This document shows positions 1 through 5,374 of a stretch of DNA of 10,809 nucleotides, one piece after another (the stretch's first letter is position 1; each line of letters opens with the position of its first letter). A program made the position numbers and the translations under genes. This DNA is from Collinsella sp. (GTDB lineage Bacteria; Actinomycetota; Coriobacteriia; Coriobacteriales; Coriobacteriaceae), in assembly GCA_031295725.1 (NCBI GenBank), contig JAUMNV010000073.1, forward strand, positions 1 through 10,809, written 5' to 3'. The notes under the pieces were generated by a model. It did no database searches, had not been told where the DNA came from, and saw only the letters and a list, made by a program, of their open reading frames with translations.

Positions 1-327
1 AACAAGGACCACGTCTCGGCGGCTCCGCTTATCGAAAAGTATTTTGGTTCCGAGCGCTTTGCGCTGGTGCAGGGCCGTGTCGATGCGTTTCCGCCCAAGC
101 CCGAAGCACCCGTCACGCTGCATGTGATGGAAGAGCTAGGCGCCGACCCGGCGACCACGCTCTACGTAGGCGATTCCAATGTCGATATCCTGACCGGCCA
201 CAACGCCGGCCTTAAGAGTGCGGGCGTCAGCTGGGGTTTCCGCGGCCGCGCAGAGCTGGAAGCCGCCGGCGCCGACTACGTGGTGGACACCCAGGGCGAG
301 CTCGCAGCGCTAATCCTGGGCGAGTAA
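1..327 (+). CDS. HAD-family hydrolase, phosphoglycolate phosphatase-like (3' part only)
   Basis: The open frame runs in from the window edge (first codons read NKDHVSAAPLIEKYFG) and stops at TAA 325-327, so only the last 108 codons are present. What is visible is the C-terminal half of a haloacid-dehalogenase Rossmann core: the motif III lysine in PPKPEAPVTLH and the motif IV acidic cluster GDSNVDI, followed by the family's typical continuation HNAGLKSAGVSWGFRG. In this family motif IV binds the catalytic Mg2+. The GDSxxDI plus WGFR pattern is typical of phosphoglycolate phosphatase (Gph)-type enzymes that dephosphorylate small phosphometabolites in the cytoplasm. The nucleophile motif (DxDGT) and cap domain lie outside the window, so the substrate cannot be assigned. 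A GTG at 67 lies inside the reading frame and is not a start. No terminator with a T-tract follows; the downstream gap is filled with palindromes. Confidence 0.85.
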   Translation, partial: NKDHVSAAPLIEKYFGSERFALVQGRVDAFPPKPEAPVTLHVMEELGADPATTLYVGDSNVDILTGHNAGLKSAGVSWGFRGRAELEAAGADYVVDTQGELAALILGE

Positions 328-370
328 CGAGCGACACTGCTTAACGCAGCTGCGACAATTCTTCCGCGCA

Positions 371-414
371 GAAAGCGCGTCCCGTTTTGGAGCTCCGGAA
401 TGGGATGCGCTTTC
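371..414. repeat. Zero-spacer inverted repeat, 22-bp arms
   Basis: Arms 371-392 and 393-414 abut with no spacer. All 22 positions can pair if G-U is allowed (18 Watson-Crick, 4 wobble, the wobbles at 379/406, 384/401, 387/398 and 388/397). The wobble pattern means that the + strand transcript folds better than the - strand. The core (TCCCGTTTTGGAG on the left) resembles other palindromic repeats in this gap. It has no coding potential and no T-tract. It is best read as a REP-like palindrome. Confidence 0.7.
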
Positions 415-430
415 CGTTTGAGGCACATCA

Positions 431-540
431 GGGAAACCGCATCCCGTTTCAGAGCAATATTCCGGGTCGCACTTTCCGCAACCCACCCCATCCGGAAAAT
501 GCGACCCACTATTCGGCCAAAAACCGGGTCGCGGTTTCCC
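431..540. repeat. Nested palindrome (outer 10-bp and inner 15-bp stems)
   Basis: The outer arms GGGAAACCGC (431-440) and GCGGTTTCCC (531-540) are perfect complements, with further pairing CCCG/CGGG at 443-446/525-528. Inside lies a second stem, 464-478 with 493-507 (GGGTCGCACTTTCCG against its complement, 14 of 15 paired), with a 14-nt loop. The motif GGGTCGCAttt seen here recurs in the variable stem of the structured element at 4092-4257. It is probably a composite of REP-like units. No transposase gene lies in the window. Confidence 0.65.
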
Positions 541-560
541 AAGCACTCGATGCAACGCTA

Positions 561-611
561 GCACAAGGAATGTCCCCAACTGCCGGCAGAAAAGGAACGT
601 CCCCAAGTGCC
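561..611. repeat. Two tandem copies of the GTCCCCAA loop motif
   Basis: The sequences AAGGAATGTCCCC (565-577) and AAGGAACGTCCCC (592-604) are 12/13 identical and each is followed by AA. They match the 13-nt loops of the stronger hairpins at 4001-4035 and 10055-10085. Here the flanking stems are weak (GGCA 585-588 with TGCC 608-611; GCA 561-563 with TGC 581-583), so these may be degenerate members of the same family. Confidence 0.5.
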
Positions 612-632
612 GCCCCAATGACCACCATGGCA

Positions 633-799
633 ACGCCGCAGGTAGAGAACGGACAGCGAAAACGCCCCTAAGCGAGCAAGGTGACGTGAAATGAAAGGGC
701 GCTGACCTTCTGGTCGCGCCCTTGAAATTGAACGTCAGATTGCCGCTTAGGGGTGTTTGCAGCGTCGAGCAGTTACGGCGTTTGGTAAAACGCCGTAAC
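633..799. repeat. Variable-stem structured element, copy 1
   Basis: This 167-nt block is repeated at 4092-4257. Its parts in order are: a conserved 5' segment (633-658); a 15-bp stem, 660-674 pairing with 744-758 (one G-U); inside it TGACGT 682-687 with ACGTCA 732-737; then a hairpin AAGGGCGC 695-702 / GCGCCCTT 716-723 topped by GACC/GGTC and a TTCT loop; and a 3' hairpin GTTACGGCGTTT 772-783 / AAACGCCGTAAC 788-799 with a GGTA loop. Sequence outside the 15-bp stem is nearly identical to copy 2, whereas the stem arms are wholly different but still pair. The element ends 18 bp from the stop codon of the leftward lipoprotein gene, so it would sit in that gene's 3' UTR, unless it is read from the + strand. 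No U-tract is present, so an intrinsic terminator role is not shown. Confidence 0.8.
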
Positions 800-817
800 G
801 AACTACCGCGCAACGAA

Positions 818-1375
818 CTAGCTCAGCATTGCATCCATCATCTCGGAGTTGACGGAGTCGTCGGCAGACCACTCGCCGTCGTCGTTGCAGGTGTACTTGA
901 AGATAACCGTGGTCTTCCTGGGCTCGGTGGCCTTGGTCACATCGACCATAGCCTGACCGGCCATCTTGTACAGCTCGTCATCGGAAGGAACCGTGTCAAG
1001 CGCGGCGACCTTCTCCTGATACTGGGTGGAGAAGTCCTCGACGATCTTGTTCATAGACTTGCAGGTGATAGAGACCTCGGCGGTCGCGACACCCTTGTCC
1101 TCGTCGACCGTCACGTCGCCGATCTTGTAGTCAAAGCCCTCGAGATAGGTCTTGGCATACTCCTTGGGATCGATACCCAGCTGCTCGAACTCGTCGCCCG
1201 AAGCCTCCTCCAGACCAGAAAGGAAGTCGTCGCCACCGTTCTTGACCTCGTCAAACTGCGTCGTAAGATCCTCGGTGATGAGCTCCTCAACCGAAGGACC
1301 TCCACAGCCGGAAAGCACGACCACACATGCAACCAAGACGGCCATGAGGGGCGCAAGCAGCAGCTTCTTTTTCAT
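818..1375 (-). CDS. Small secreted lipoprotein of unknown function
   Basis: The product is 185 aa. The start ATG at 1373-1375 was chosen because it is preceded by a strong ribosome-binding site (GGGAGGAA) and begins a lipoprotein signal peptide: MKKK, a hydrophobic stretch, and lipobox LSGC at residues 21-24 with the lipidated Cys24. A reading frame extending further upstream has no such signal. After export and acylation the ~162-residue mature chain would be anchored on the outer face of the membrane. The mature part is acidic (VEELITEDLTTQFDEVKNG near the start) and has two further cysteines, in the segments ITCKSMNK and YTCNDDGEW. It resembles the small DUF5105-like lipoproteins of Gram-positive gut bacteria, but this is recollection, not a search result. 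It follows crr on the same strand, but a terminator separates them, so it is probably transcribed from its own promoter. Confidence 0.85.
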   Translation of the reverse strand: MKKKLLLAPLMAVLVACVVVLSGCGGPSVEELITEDLTTQFDEVKNGGDDFLSGLEEASGDEFEQLGIDPKEYAKTYLEGFDYKIGDVTVDEDKGVATAEVSITCKSMNKIVEDFSTQYQEKVAALDTVPSDDELYKMAGQAMVDVTKATEPRKTTVIFKYTCNDDGEWSADDSVNSEMMDAMLS

Positions 1376-1440
1376 GTTGTTCCTCCCAATGAGCGGCACT
1401 GCGCTTCCCAGACGCGGCGCACGTTGTAATAAGTAAGCCC

Positions 1441-1470
1441 ATACTATCCACTTATGAACACCCTCGGCAA
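1441..1470 (-). promoter_or_regulatory. Candidate promoter for the lipoprotein gene
   Basis: Reading the - strand, TTGCCG (1465-1470) and TAGTAT (1441-1446) are separated by 18 bp and each match 4 of 6 consensus positions of a housekeeping sigma promoter. They lie about 65 bp upstream of the start codon and downstream of the crr terminator. The match is modest and rests on position as much as sequence. Confidence 0.35.
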
Positions 1471-1556
1471 CGCGAAGGCGCGGTCGGTTCGTTTTAGCGT
1501 CCGAACGGTTTGCAAGCCCACCCAACGTGCAATAAAACGCTTTCCCGCGGTGCAAT

Positions 1557-1585
1557 AAAAAAGGTGGCCGGAAAACCCGACCACC
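1557..1585 (-). terminator. Rho-independent terminator of crr
   Basis: On the - strand the transcript folds GGTGGTCGG (1577-1585) with CCGGCCACC (1563-1571), 9 bp with one G-U, closing a 5-nt loop. A run of six U (1557-1562) follows directly. It lies 27 bp past the crr stop codon. The sequence GTGCAATAAAA is present twice nearby (1527-1537 and 1550-1560), the second overlapping the tract. Confidence 0.88.
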
Positions 1586-1611
1586 CTCGCACAGCCTTTG
1601 GATGCCGCAGT

Positions 1612-2148
1612 TTACTTGCGGACGACCTTGACGATGGCGTCACCGGCGGCGACGGCGGACTCTGCCTCAACGGTGAGCTCGACATCGGCAAACTCGGCGG
1701 TGTTGGACACGGCCACGACGACGCAGTCCTTGTAACCGGCAGCGGCGATCTTGGCGCGGTCGATCTTGAGTATGGGCTGGCCAGCCTTCACAACGTCGTC
1801 GGCCTTGACGAAGCCCTCGAAGCCATCGCCGTTCATGTTGACGGTATCGACGCCAACGTGCACCAGAACCTCGATGCCGCTATCGGACTGCAGGCCCACG
1901 GCGTGACCCATGGTGACGGTCACCTTACCGTCGCAGGGAGCGTAGACCAGATCGTCCTCGGGCCACACGGCACAGCCCTTGCCCAGAACCTCGCCACCAA
2001 AGACGGGATCGGGCACGTCGGCCATCTTGATGACCTTGCCCTTGACGGGCGAGCACAGCACGTCGGCGCCGGCAGAAGCAGAGATGGAGGCCGGAGCAGC
2101 GGCAGCCGCGGGCTCAGCCTTCTTCTTGAACATATCAAACAGACCCAT
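1612..2148 (-). CDS. crr: PTS glucose-type IIA component (IIA-Glc domain protein)
   Basis: This 178-aa free-standing EIIA of the glucose/sucrose PTS family accepts phosphate from HPr and passes it to a membrane IIB/IIC sugar permease. The start ATG 2146-2148 has GAGGAG 10 nt upstream and opens the amphipathic MGLFDMFKKK. An Ala-rich linker (residues 11-27) leads into the IIA fold: SPVKGKVIKMADVPDPVF (33-50), GGEVLGKGCAV (51-61) and YAPCDGKV (69-76). Two histidines are in family positions: His82 in GHAVGL and the phospho-accepting His97 in LVHVGVDTV. The length and the short N-terminal extension fit E. coli-type IIA-Glc (169 aa) plus the linker. In proteobacteria such proteins also regulate carbon uptake; whether this one does is unknown. 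No other PTS gene is adjacent. A terminator follows and a promoter precedes it, so it is likely monocistronic. Confidence 0.93.
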   Translation of the reverse strand: MGLFDMFKKKAEPAAAAAPASISASAGADVLCSPVKGKVIKMADVPDPVFGGEVLGKGCAVWPEDDLVYAPCDGKVTVTMGHAVGLQSDSGIEVLVHVGVDTVNMNGDGFEGFVKADDVVKAGQPILKIDRAKIAAAGYKDCVVVAVSNTAEFADVELTVEAESAVAAGDAIVKVVRK

Positions 2149-2197
2149 ACGTTTTCTCCTCTTGATTAAGCGCAACGTTGTGCGCATGCCTACGGTA

Positions 2198-2226
2198 ATT
2201 ATAGTGCCAAATGGTTCAAATGCTAA
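2198..2226 (-). promoter_or_regulatory. Candidate crr promoter
   Basis: On the - strand there is a perfect -10 hexamer TATAAT (2198-2203), with TTAGCA (2221-2226) 17 bp upstream as -35 (4 of 6 match). The start point would be near 2191, giving a leader of about 40 nt before the crr ATG. The perfect -10 and exact 17-bp spacing make this one of the better promoter calls in the window. Confidence 0.6.
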
Positions 2227-2487
2227 GGTGGGGACTCGAATCGCAAGCCCTTCCCGGTAGTGCTCGTGGGATGAGCATCTCCTTTGCATCGCGGTTCGAT
2301 AAGCCGAGTATCGCCCACGCGCGGGACGGGCAGAAGCGGGCACGCCAAACCCGATACTTCTTTTCGCAGCGGCACCCCGCCGCCACCCCGCTCCTGGCAC
2401 CTCCTGATACCTACCGAAACGTGCCAAAATAAACCCGTCCCTTTTTGGTAGGTTTGGCGAGTGTGGATTTTCGGACGCTTAACTAAC
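2227..2487. other. Intergenic stretch upstream of crr, with a weak repeat-like hairpin
   Basis: No gene or RNA gene is recognised in 2227-2395. From 2396 there are two overlapping inverted repeats: GGCAC (2396-2400) with GTGCC (2421-2425), and ACCTACC (2409-2415) with GGTAGGT (2447-2453). They look like a degraded member of a palindromic repeat family. Any crr control sequences would also fall at the left end of this stretch. Confidence 0.4.
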
Positions 2488-2557
2488 GAGCGTGGATAAT
2501 CTCCCACTTTGACTTTGAGGCCGTCACCGAGCCAAAAACGGGAGATTATCCACGTTC
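2488..2557. repeat. Palindromic repeat flanking fic, left copy
   Basis: The arms are 2488-2505 (GAGCGTGGATAATCTCCC) and 2540-2557, 18 bp with one G-U. The 34-nt interior begins ACTTTGA and ends GCCAAAAAC. The same element, in the same orientation, lies after the fic gene at 3931-3994. No transposase is encoded, so this is a MITE- or REP-like unit. It is not followed by a convincing U-tract. Confidence 0.8.
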
Positions 2558-2602
2558 ATTTTGGATGACCCCCCCTGTACCAAGCCGAGCTCCATGGTCA
2601 AG

Positions 2603-2705
2603 TAATAACGACTTCTCATCATTAGATTGTTTATATCAATTCTAATAACTATTTAATCATTAAACTCGTTATTAGAATTGATATGATTAGCCTAATAACG
2701 AGTTT
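2603..2705 (+). promoter_or_regulatory. Operator-like nested inverted repeats upstream of fic
   Basis: The AT-rich upstream region holds four copies of TAATAAC(GAsT): 2603-2613 (TAATAACGACT), 2643-2650 (TAATAACT), the complement at 2664-2674 and 2693-2703 (TAATAACGAGT). They form two overlapping perfect inverted repeats: 17-bp arms 2633-2649 / 2668-2684, and 14-bp arms 2662-2675 / 2692-2705. The central half-site (2662-2684) takes part in both. This is the architecture expected of a cooperative dimeric repressor site. The adjacent Fic protein has a C-terminal winged-helix domain, so autorepression is the simplest inference. Confidence 0.7.
2660..2687 (+). promoter_or_regulatory. Candidate fic promoter inside the operator
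   Basis: The hexamers TTAAAC (2660-2665, weak) and TATGAT (2682-2687, 5 of 6) are 16 bp apart. The start would fall near 2694 with a leader of about 38 nt. Both hexamers lie under the inverted repeats, as expected for repression by occlusion. The -35 match is poor, so other choices are possible. Confidence 0.35.
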
Positions 2706-2731
2706 CCGGCACTAAAGATATGGAGGGCGCG

Positions 2732-3904
2732 ATGCAAATCGAGGAGAACGGCCAGGGAACGCTCCGCAATAATCTATCGGGGAAATTGGCTTACTATTCG
2801 TTTTTTCCAACGCCCTTGCAATCATTGAGGCAGCTAAACCTCACCGAGGAAACCTATCGCACGCTTTCCGCATGCTCACGAAAGCTTGGAGAGCTTGAAG
2901 GCATGCTCTACTTTGTTCCCAACGCCGACATGTATCTGACAATGTACGTGCGCAAAGAAGCACTCCTTTCTTCGCAAATTGAGGGAACCCAGTGCACGTT
3001 TGACGACCTACTTAGTCCATCACAAACACAACTCCATCATAAAGATGTCGCAGACGTCGTGAATTACGTCCGTGCTGTCGACCGCGGCGTAGAACTGCTC
3101 AAAAAGATGCCCTTGTGCACGAGACTTCTTAGGCAAGTTCATGCGGTCCTGCTGGACGGAGTGCGCGGAACGGAGAAGAATCCAGGCGAGCTGCGCTCCT
3201 CACAAAACTGGATTGGCCCCTCAGGCTGCACCATTGCAACCGCATCGTTTGTCCCTCCAAACATTGAAGATTTGAGTAACACGCTCCAGGACCTCGAACG
3301 CTTTATCAATGAGCCTCTAGTCGAAATGGATCCGATTGTGCGGGCGGCGCTCGTCCATTACCAATTTGAAACTGCCCATCCATTCCTAGACGGAAACGGT
3401 CGCCTGGGCAGGCTTCTCATTACACTTATGCTCATCAATGATGGCGTTCTTCATTCTTGCTTGTTCTATCCATCGTTCCAGTTCAAGAAAAACCGAAGCG
3501 AGTACTACCGGCAACTCACATCCGTAAGGGAGAGAGGCACTTACGAGGAATGGATAGAGTTTTTCTGCAACAGTCTTCTCGAGAGTGCGAAGGACTCGGT
3601 AGGGTCTTTAAAAAACCTTGTTGACCTCCATAACCGTTCCACAGCAACCATTACCGAAAATCTCGGAAGGACTGCTGCAAACGGGCAAAGGCTGTTGGGC
3701 ATTCTTGAAGAGCACCCCATCGTCGACACCGCATTCATCGCTGCCCAACTCGATATCGGCAGGAGTACCGCGAGCTCGCTCGTCAAATCATTTGAAGAAT
3801 TGGGTATCCTCCGTCCGCTCGACGAGTCAAGACAGAGATACCGGCAGTACGGGTATGAAGAGTATCTTTCGATTCTCAGGGAAGACGCCGAGCCGATTAG
3901 ATAG
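2732..3904 (+). CDS. Fic-family protein AMP-transferase with C-terminal winged helix
   Basis: The product is 390 aa. ATG 2732 was chosen because GGAGGG sits 5-6 nt upstream; an in-frame ATG at 2720 has no ribosome-binding site. The canonical Fic motif HPFLDGNGRLGR is at residues 216-227 (catalytic His216, acidic Asp220, anion-hole Gly/Asn and Arg227). Upstream is the inhibitory-helix motif SSQIEG (80-85, Ser80...Glu84-Gly85), in the S-x-x-x-E-G form characteristic of class II Fic proteins, which self-inhibit through the N-terminal domain. Residues ~20-110 form the Fic-N-type domain, and ~315-372 a winged helix (HPIVDTAFIAAQLDIGRSTA). Family members transfer AMP (rarely other groups) to protein hydroxyls; the target cannot be read from sequence. 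It stands alone, with no antitoxin gene beside it. Lower GC content, an AT-rich promoter and flanking repeats suggest acquisition by transfer. Confidence 0.92.
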   Translation: MQIEENGQGTLRNNLSGKLAYYSFFPTPLQSLRQLNLTEETYRTLSACSRKLGELEGMLYFVPNADMYLTMYVRKEALLSSQIEGTQCTFDDLLSPSQTQLHHKDVADVVNYVRAVDRGVELLKKMPLCTRLLRQVHAVLLDGVRGTEKNPGELRSSQNWIGPSGCTIATASFVPPNIEDLSNTLQDLERFINEPLVEMDPIVRAALVHYQFETAHPFLDGNGRLGRLLITLMLINDGVLHSCLFYPSFQFKKNRSEYYRQLTSVRERGTYEEWIEFFCNSLLESAKDSVGSLKNLVDLHNRSTATITENLGRTAANGQRLLGILEEHPIVDTAFIAAQLDIGRSTASSLVKSFEELGILRPLDESRQRYRQYGYEEYLSILREDAEPIR

Positions 3905-3930
3905 GCATCGCAGCCCAGGCAAATTAAAGC

Positions 3931-3994
3931 GAGCGTGGATAATCTCCCACTTTGAGCCCGCACACAGGCCAAAAACGGGAGATTATCCACGCTC
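3931..3994. repeat. Palindromic repeat flanking fic, right copy
   Basis: Perfect 18-bp arms 3931-3948 and 3977-3994 enclose a 28-nt interior that shares ACTTTGA at its start and GGCCAAAAAC at its end with the left copy (2488-2557). It lies 26 bp after the fic stop codon. Both copies point the same way and together enclose about 1.37 kb containing only fic and its promoter. It could also act as an mRNA 3'-end stabiliser; no U-tract supports termination. Confidence 0.85.
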
Positions 3995-4000
3995 ATTCCT

Positions 4001-4035
4001 GAGTAGTCATTTATGAACGTCCCCAATGACTACTC
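4001..4035. repeat. GTCCCC-loop hairpin
   Basis: Arms GAGTAGTCATT (4001-4011) and AATGACTACTC (4025-4035) are perfect 11-bp complements around the 13-nt loop TATGAACGTCCCC. The hairpin at 10055-10085 has the same loop length and 11 of 13 loop bases, but a different outer stem. It belongs to the same family as 561-611. Confidence 0.75.
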
Positions 4036-4040
4036 CGGCA

Positions 4041-4142
4041 ACGCCGATGTTTCGGCAACGACAGCAAGCGAGCCGCATTCGGAGCAAGACGACGCCGCAG
4101 GTAGAGAACGGACAGCGAGCGGGTCGCATTTGAGACAAGGTG
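4041..4142. repeat. Diverged tandem duplication of the element's 5' arm
   Basis: Block 4041-4091 and block 4092-4142 both begin ACGCCG and are each 51 nt. They align best over their second halves: GCGAGCCGCATTCGGAGCAAG at 4068-4088 against 4119-4139. Copy 1 at 633-799 lacks the first block. The first block therefore looks like an extra, mutated version of the variable 5' arm placed ahead of the one that pairs. Confidence 0.6.
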
Positions 4143-4257
4143 ACGTGAAACGAAAGGGCGCTGACCTTCTGGTCGCGCCCTTGAAGTTGAACGTCAGATT
4201 GTCCAAATGCGGCCCGCGCAGCGTCGAGCAGTTACGGCGTTTGGTAAAACGCCGTAA
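4092..4257. repeat. Variable-stem structured element, copy 2
   Basis: Same architecture as 633-799. The 5' segment is followed by a 14-bp stem (4119-4132 with 4204-4217, one U-G), then TGACGT 4141-4146 with ACGTCA 4191-4196, the AAGGGCGC/GCGCCCTT hairpin (4154-4161 / 4175-4182), and the identical 3' hairpin GTTACGGCGTTT / AAACGCCGTAAC (4231-4242 / 4247-4258, sharing its last C with the complement of the pyrE stop). Only the 14-15-bp stem differs from copy 1: neither arm resembles its counterpart, yet both copies pair. It abuts the pyrE stop codon directly. Confidence 0.82.
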
Positions 4258-4938
4258 CTAACGTGCTCCGTACTGCTCGTAGTAGGCGTCGATGGCAGCC
4301 TTGAGTTCGTCATCAATGACGACCTTGCCGTCGATCTCGTGGTTGTAGAGGGTCTCGACGACCTCGGCCATGGAGACGATGCTCGCGACGGGGAAACCGT
4401 ACTTGGCCTCGATCTCCTTCTGCGCGGTGGTCACGCCACCCTTGCCGACCTCCATGCGGTTGAGGGACACGATGAGGCCCTTGATCTCGACATCGGCAGC
4501 AGCCTTGACCTTAGGATAGGTCTCGTCGATGGACTTACCGCTGGTGGTGACGTCCTCGACCATGACCACGCGGTCGCCGTCCTGGGGCTCGTAGCCCAGC
4601 AGGTTGCCCTTGTCGGCACCGTGGTCCTTGGCCTCCTTGCGGTCGCAGCAGTACTTGACCTCCTTGCCGTACAGCTCGTGGTAGGCAATTGCGGTCACGA
4701 CGGCCAGCGGAATACCCTTGTAGGCCGGTCCAAACAGCACATCAAAGTCGTCGCCAAAGTTATCGTGGATGGCCTGGGCGTAATACTCGCCCAGCTTCTT
4801 GAGCTGATAGCCCGTCACGTAAGCGCCGGCGTTCATAAAGAACGGGGACTGACGGCCGCTCTTGAGCGTAAAGCTGCCGAACTTAAGGACGTCGGACTCG
4901 ACCATAAACTTGATGAACTCTTGCTTGTAAGCCTCCAT
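4258..4938 (-). CDS. pyrE: Orotate phosphoribosyltransferase
   Basis: The product is 226 aa. It joins orotate to PRPP to give orotidine 5'-phosphate, the fifth step of de novo pyrimidine synthesis, in the cytoplasm. The type I PRTase PRPP-binding motif is VVMVEDVTTSGKS (residues 124-136). Other conserved parts are LKSGRQSPFFMN (25-36), the FGPAYKGIPL loop (69-78) and the catalytic-loop region CDRKEAKDHG (98-107). ATG 4936-4938 has GAGAGGAG 7-8 nt upstream. The length is typical of the clade that keeps the VEDVTTSG form of the motif. Its neighbours are not pyrimidine genes, so it seems to be separated from the rest of the pathway. The stop codon touches the structured element on its 3' side. 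No clear promoter was recognised in the shared gap with mgtA. Confidence 0.95.
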   Translation of the reverse strand: MEAYKQEFIKFMVESDVLKFGSFTLKSGRQSPFFMNAGAYVTGYQLKKLGEYYAQAIHDNFGDDFDVLFGPAYKGIPLAVVTAIAYHELYGKEVKYCCDRKEAKDHGADKGNLLGYEPQDGDRVVMVEDVTTSGKSIDETYPKVKAAADVEIKGLIVSLNRMEVGKGGVTTAQKEIEAKYGFPVASIVSMAEVVETLYNHEIDGKVVIDDELKAAIDAYYEQYGAR

Positions 4939-5068
4939 GCGGGCTCCTCTCGTAATCGCGTACGTGCCTTCCAGTTTAGCGCAGGCGAAGCGTAGATGCG
5001 GGCGCGCTTTGGGGCCACGGCATTCTGTAAAGGCTTTGTCAGGGGGAATGGTTTTCCGAACAATGGGG

Positions 5069-5097
5069 TTGACATGCCAAACCCCCTCATCAAGAAT
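5069..5097 (+). promoter_or_regulatory. Candidate mgtA promoter with overlapping inverted repeat
   Basis: A perfect -35 TTGACA (5069-5074) is followed after 17 bp by AAGAAT (5092-5097, 4 of 6). The short inverted repeat GGGGTT (5065-5070) / AACCCC (5080-5085) overlaps the -35 and could be an operator. Transcription would begin near 5104, leaving a leader of about 270 nt before mgtA. Confidence 0.5.
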
Positions 5098-5103
5098 ACG
5101 GGC

Positions 5104-5374
5104 GGATTAAAAAGGGGTACGAGATACCCAAAGCGCGCTGCGCTCAGCCTTTAGGAGGTGTGCCATGGAAGGCAGTCCTAGTCGAAAAACCTGCATGTCG
5201 CCCTCGGCACGCCGCGAGGACTCCGCACACGCATAAACGCCACCGGCAGATCGCCAAAACCACCGCAAAGGCGCGCTGCACCCTTTGTGGGCTCAAGAGC
5301 TTGACGTGAGCGACATCTAGGTTTTTGAAGCAAATACGACACGTACGCTAACTCCCCTTAACAAGGAGGACCCT
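5104..5374 (+). promoter_or_regulatory. Probable long mgtA 5' leader
   Basis: If the 5069-5097 promoter is right, this segment is transcribed. It contains hairpins GGGTA/TACCC (5115-5129), AGCGC/GCGCT (5132-5144) and CCGCAAAGG/CCTTTGTGG (5263-5271 / 5282-5290, one G-U), plus a 23-codon ORF with a good ribosome-binding site. I do not recognise the M-box (ykoK) magnesium riboswitch in it. Mg2+ transporter genes in other bacteria are often controlled through such leaders, so regulation here is plausible but inferred. Confidence 0.4.
5165..5236 (+). CDS. Possible 23-aa leader peptide upstream of mgtA
   Basis: ATG 5165 is preceded by TTTAGGAGGT, an excellent ribosome-binding site with about 6 nt spacing, and encodes MEGSPSRKTC MSPSARREDS AHA before TAA. 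The first bases can pair around the site (TGCC 5161-5164 region with GGCA 5171-5174), so translation might be structure-dependent. The peptide is rich in Ser, Arg and Ala with only two Pro, unlike the Pro-rich MgtL of Salmonella. It could equally be a fortuitous frame; the ribosome-binding site is the main support. Confidence 0.4.
   Translation: MEGSPSRKTCMSPSARREDSAHA

Noticed and set aside
633..799. Integron attC site, retron ncRNA or intrinsic terminator as explanation of the variable-stem element
   Set aside because: No integrase or reverse transcriptase gene lies nearby, no attC core sites were recognised, and neither strand has a U-tract. Left unassigned.
722..1429. Open frame on the + strand opposite the lipoprotein gene
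   Set aside because: The - strand protein has a signal peptide, lipobox and ribosome-binding site; the + strand frame has none and runs through the repeat element. A similar frame opposite crr (1510-2169) was dropped for the same reason.
2221..2300. tRNA-like stretch on the - strand (GATTCGAGTCCCC resembling a T-arm)
   Set aside because: The bases that would form the 5-bp T-stem do not pair, and no anticodon arm or acceptor stem can be drawn.
1612..2427. N-terminally extended crr starting upstream of 2148
   Set aside because: The extension has no ribosome-binding site and would cover the promoter. The ATG at 2146-2148 has GAGGAG and starts a normal IIA-Glc N-terminus.
5104..5374. M-box (ykoK) magnesium riboswitch upstream of mgtA
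   Set aside because: The conserved M-box segments could not be found by eye; only short unrelated hairpins are visible.
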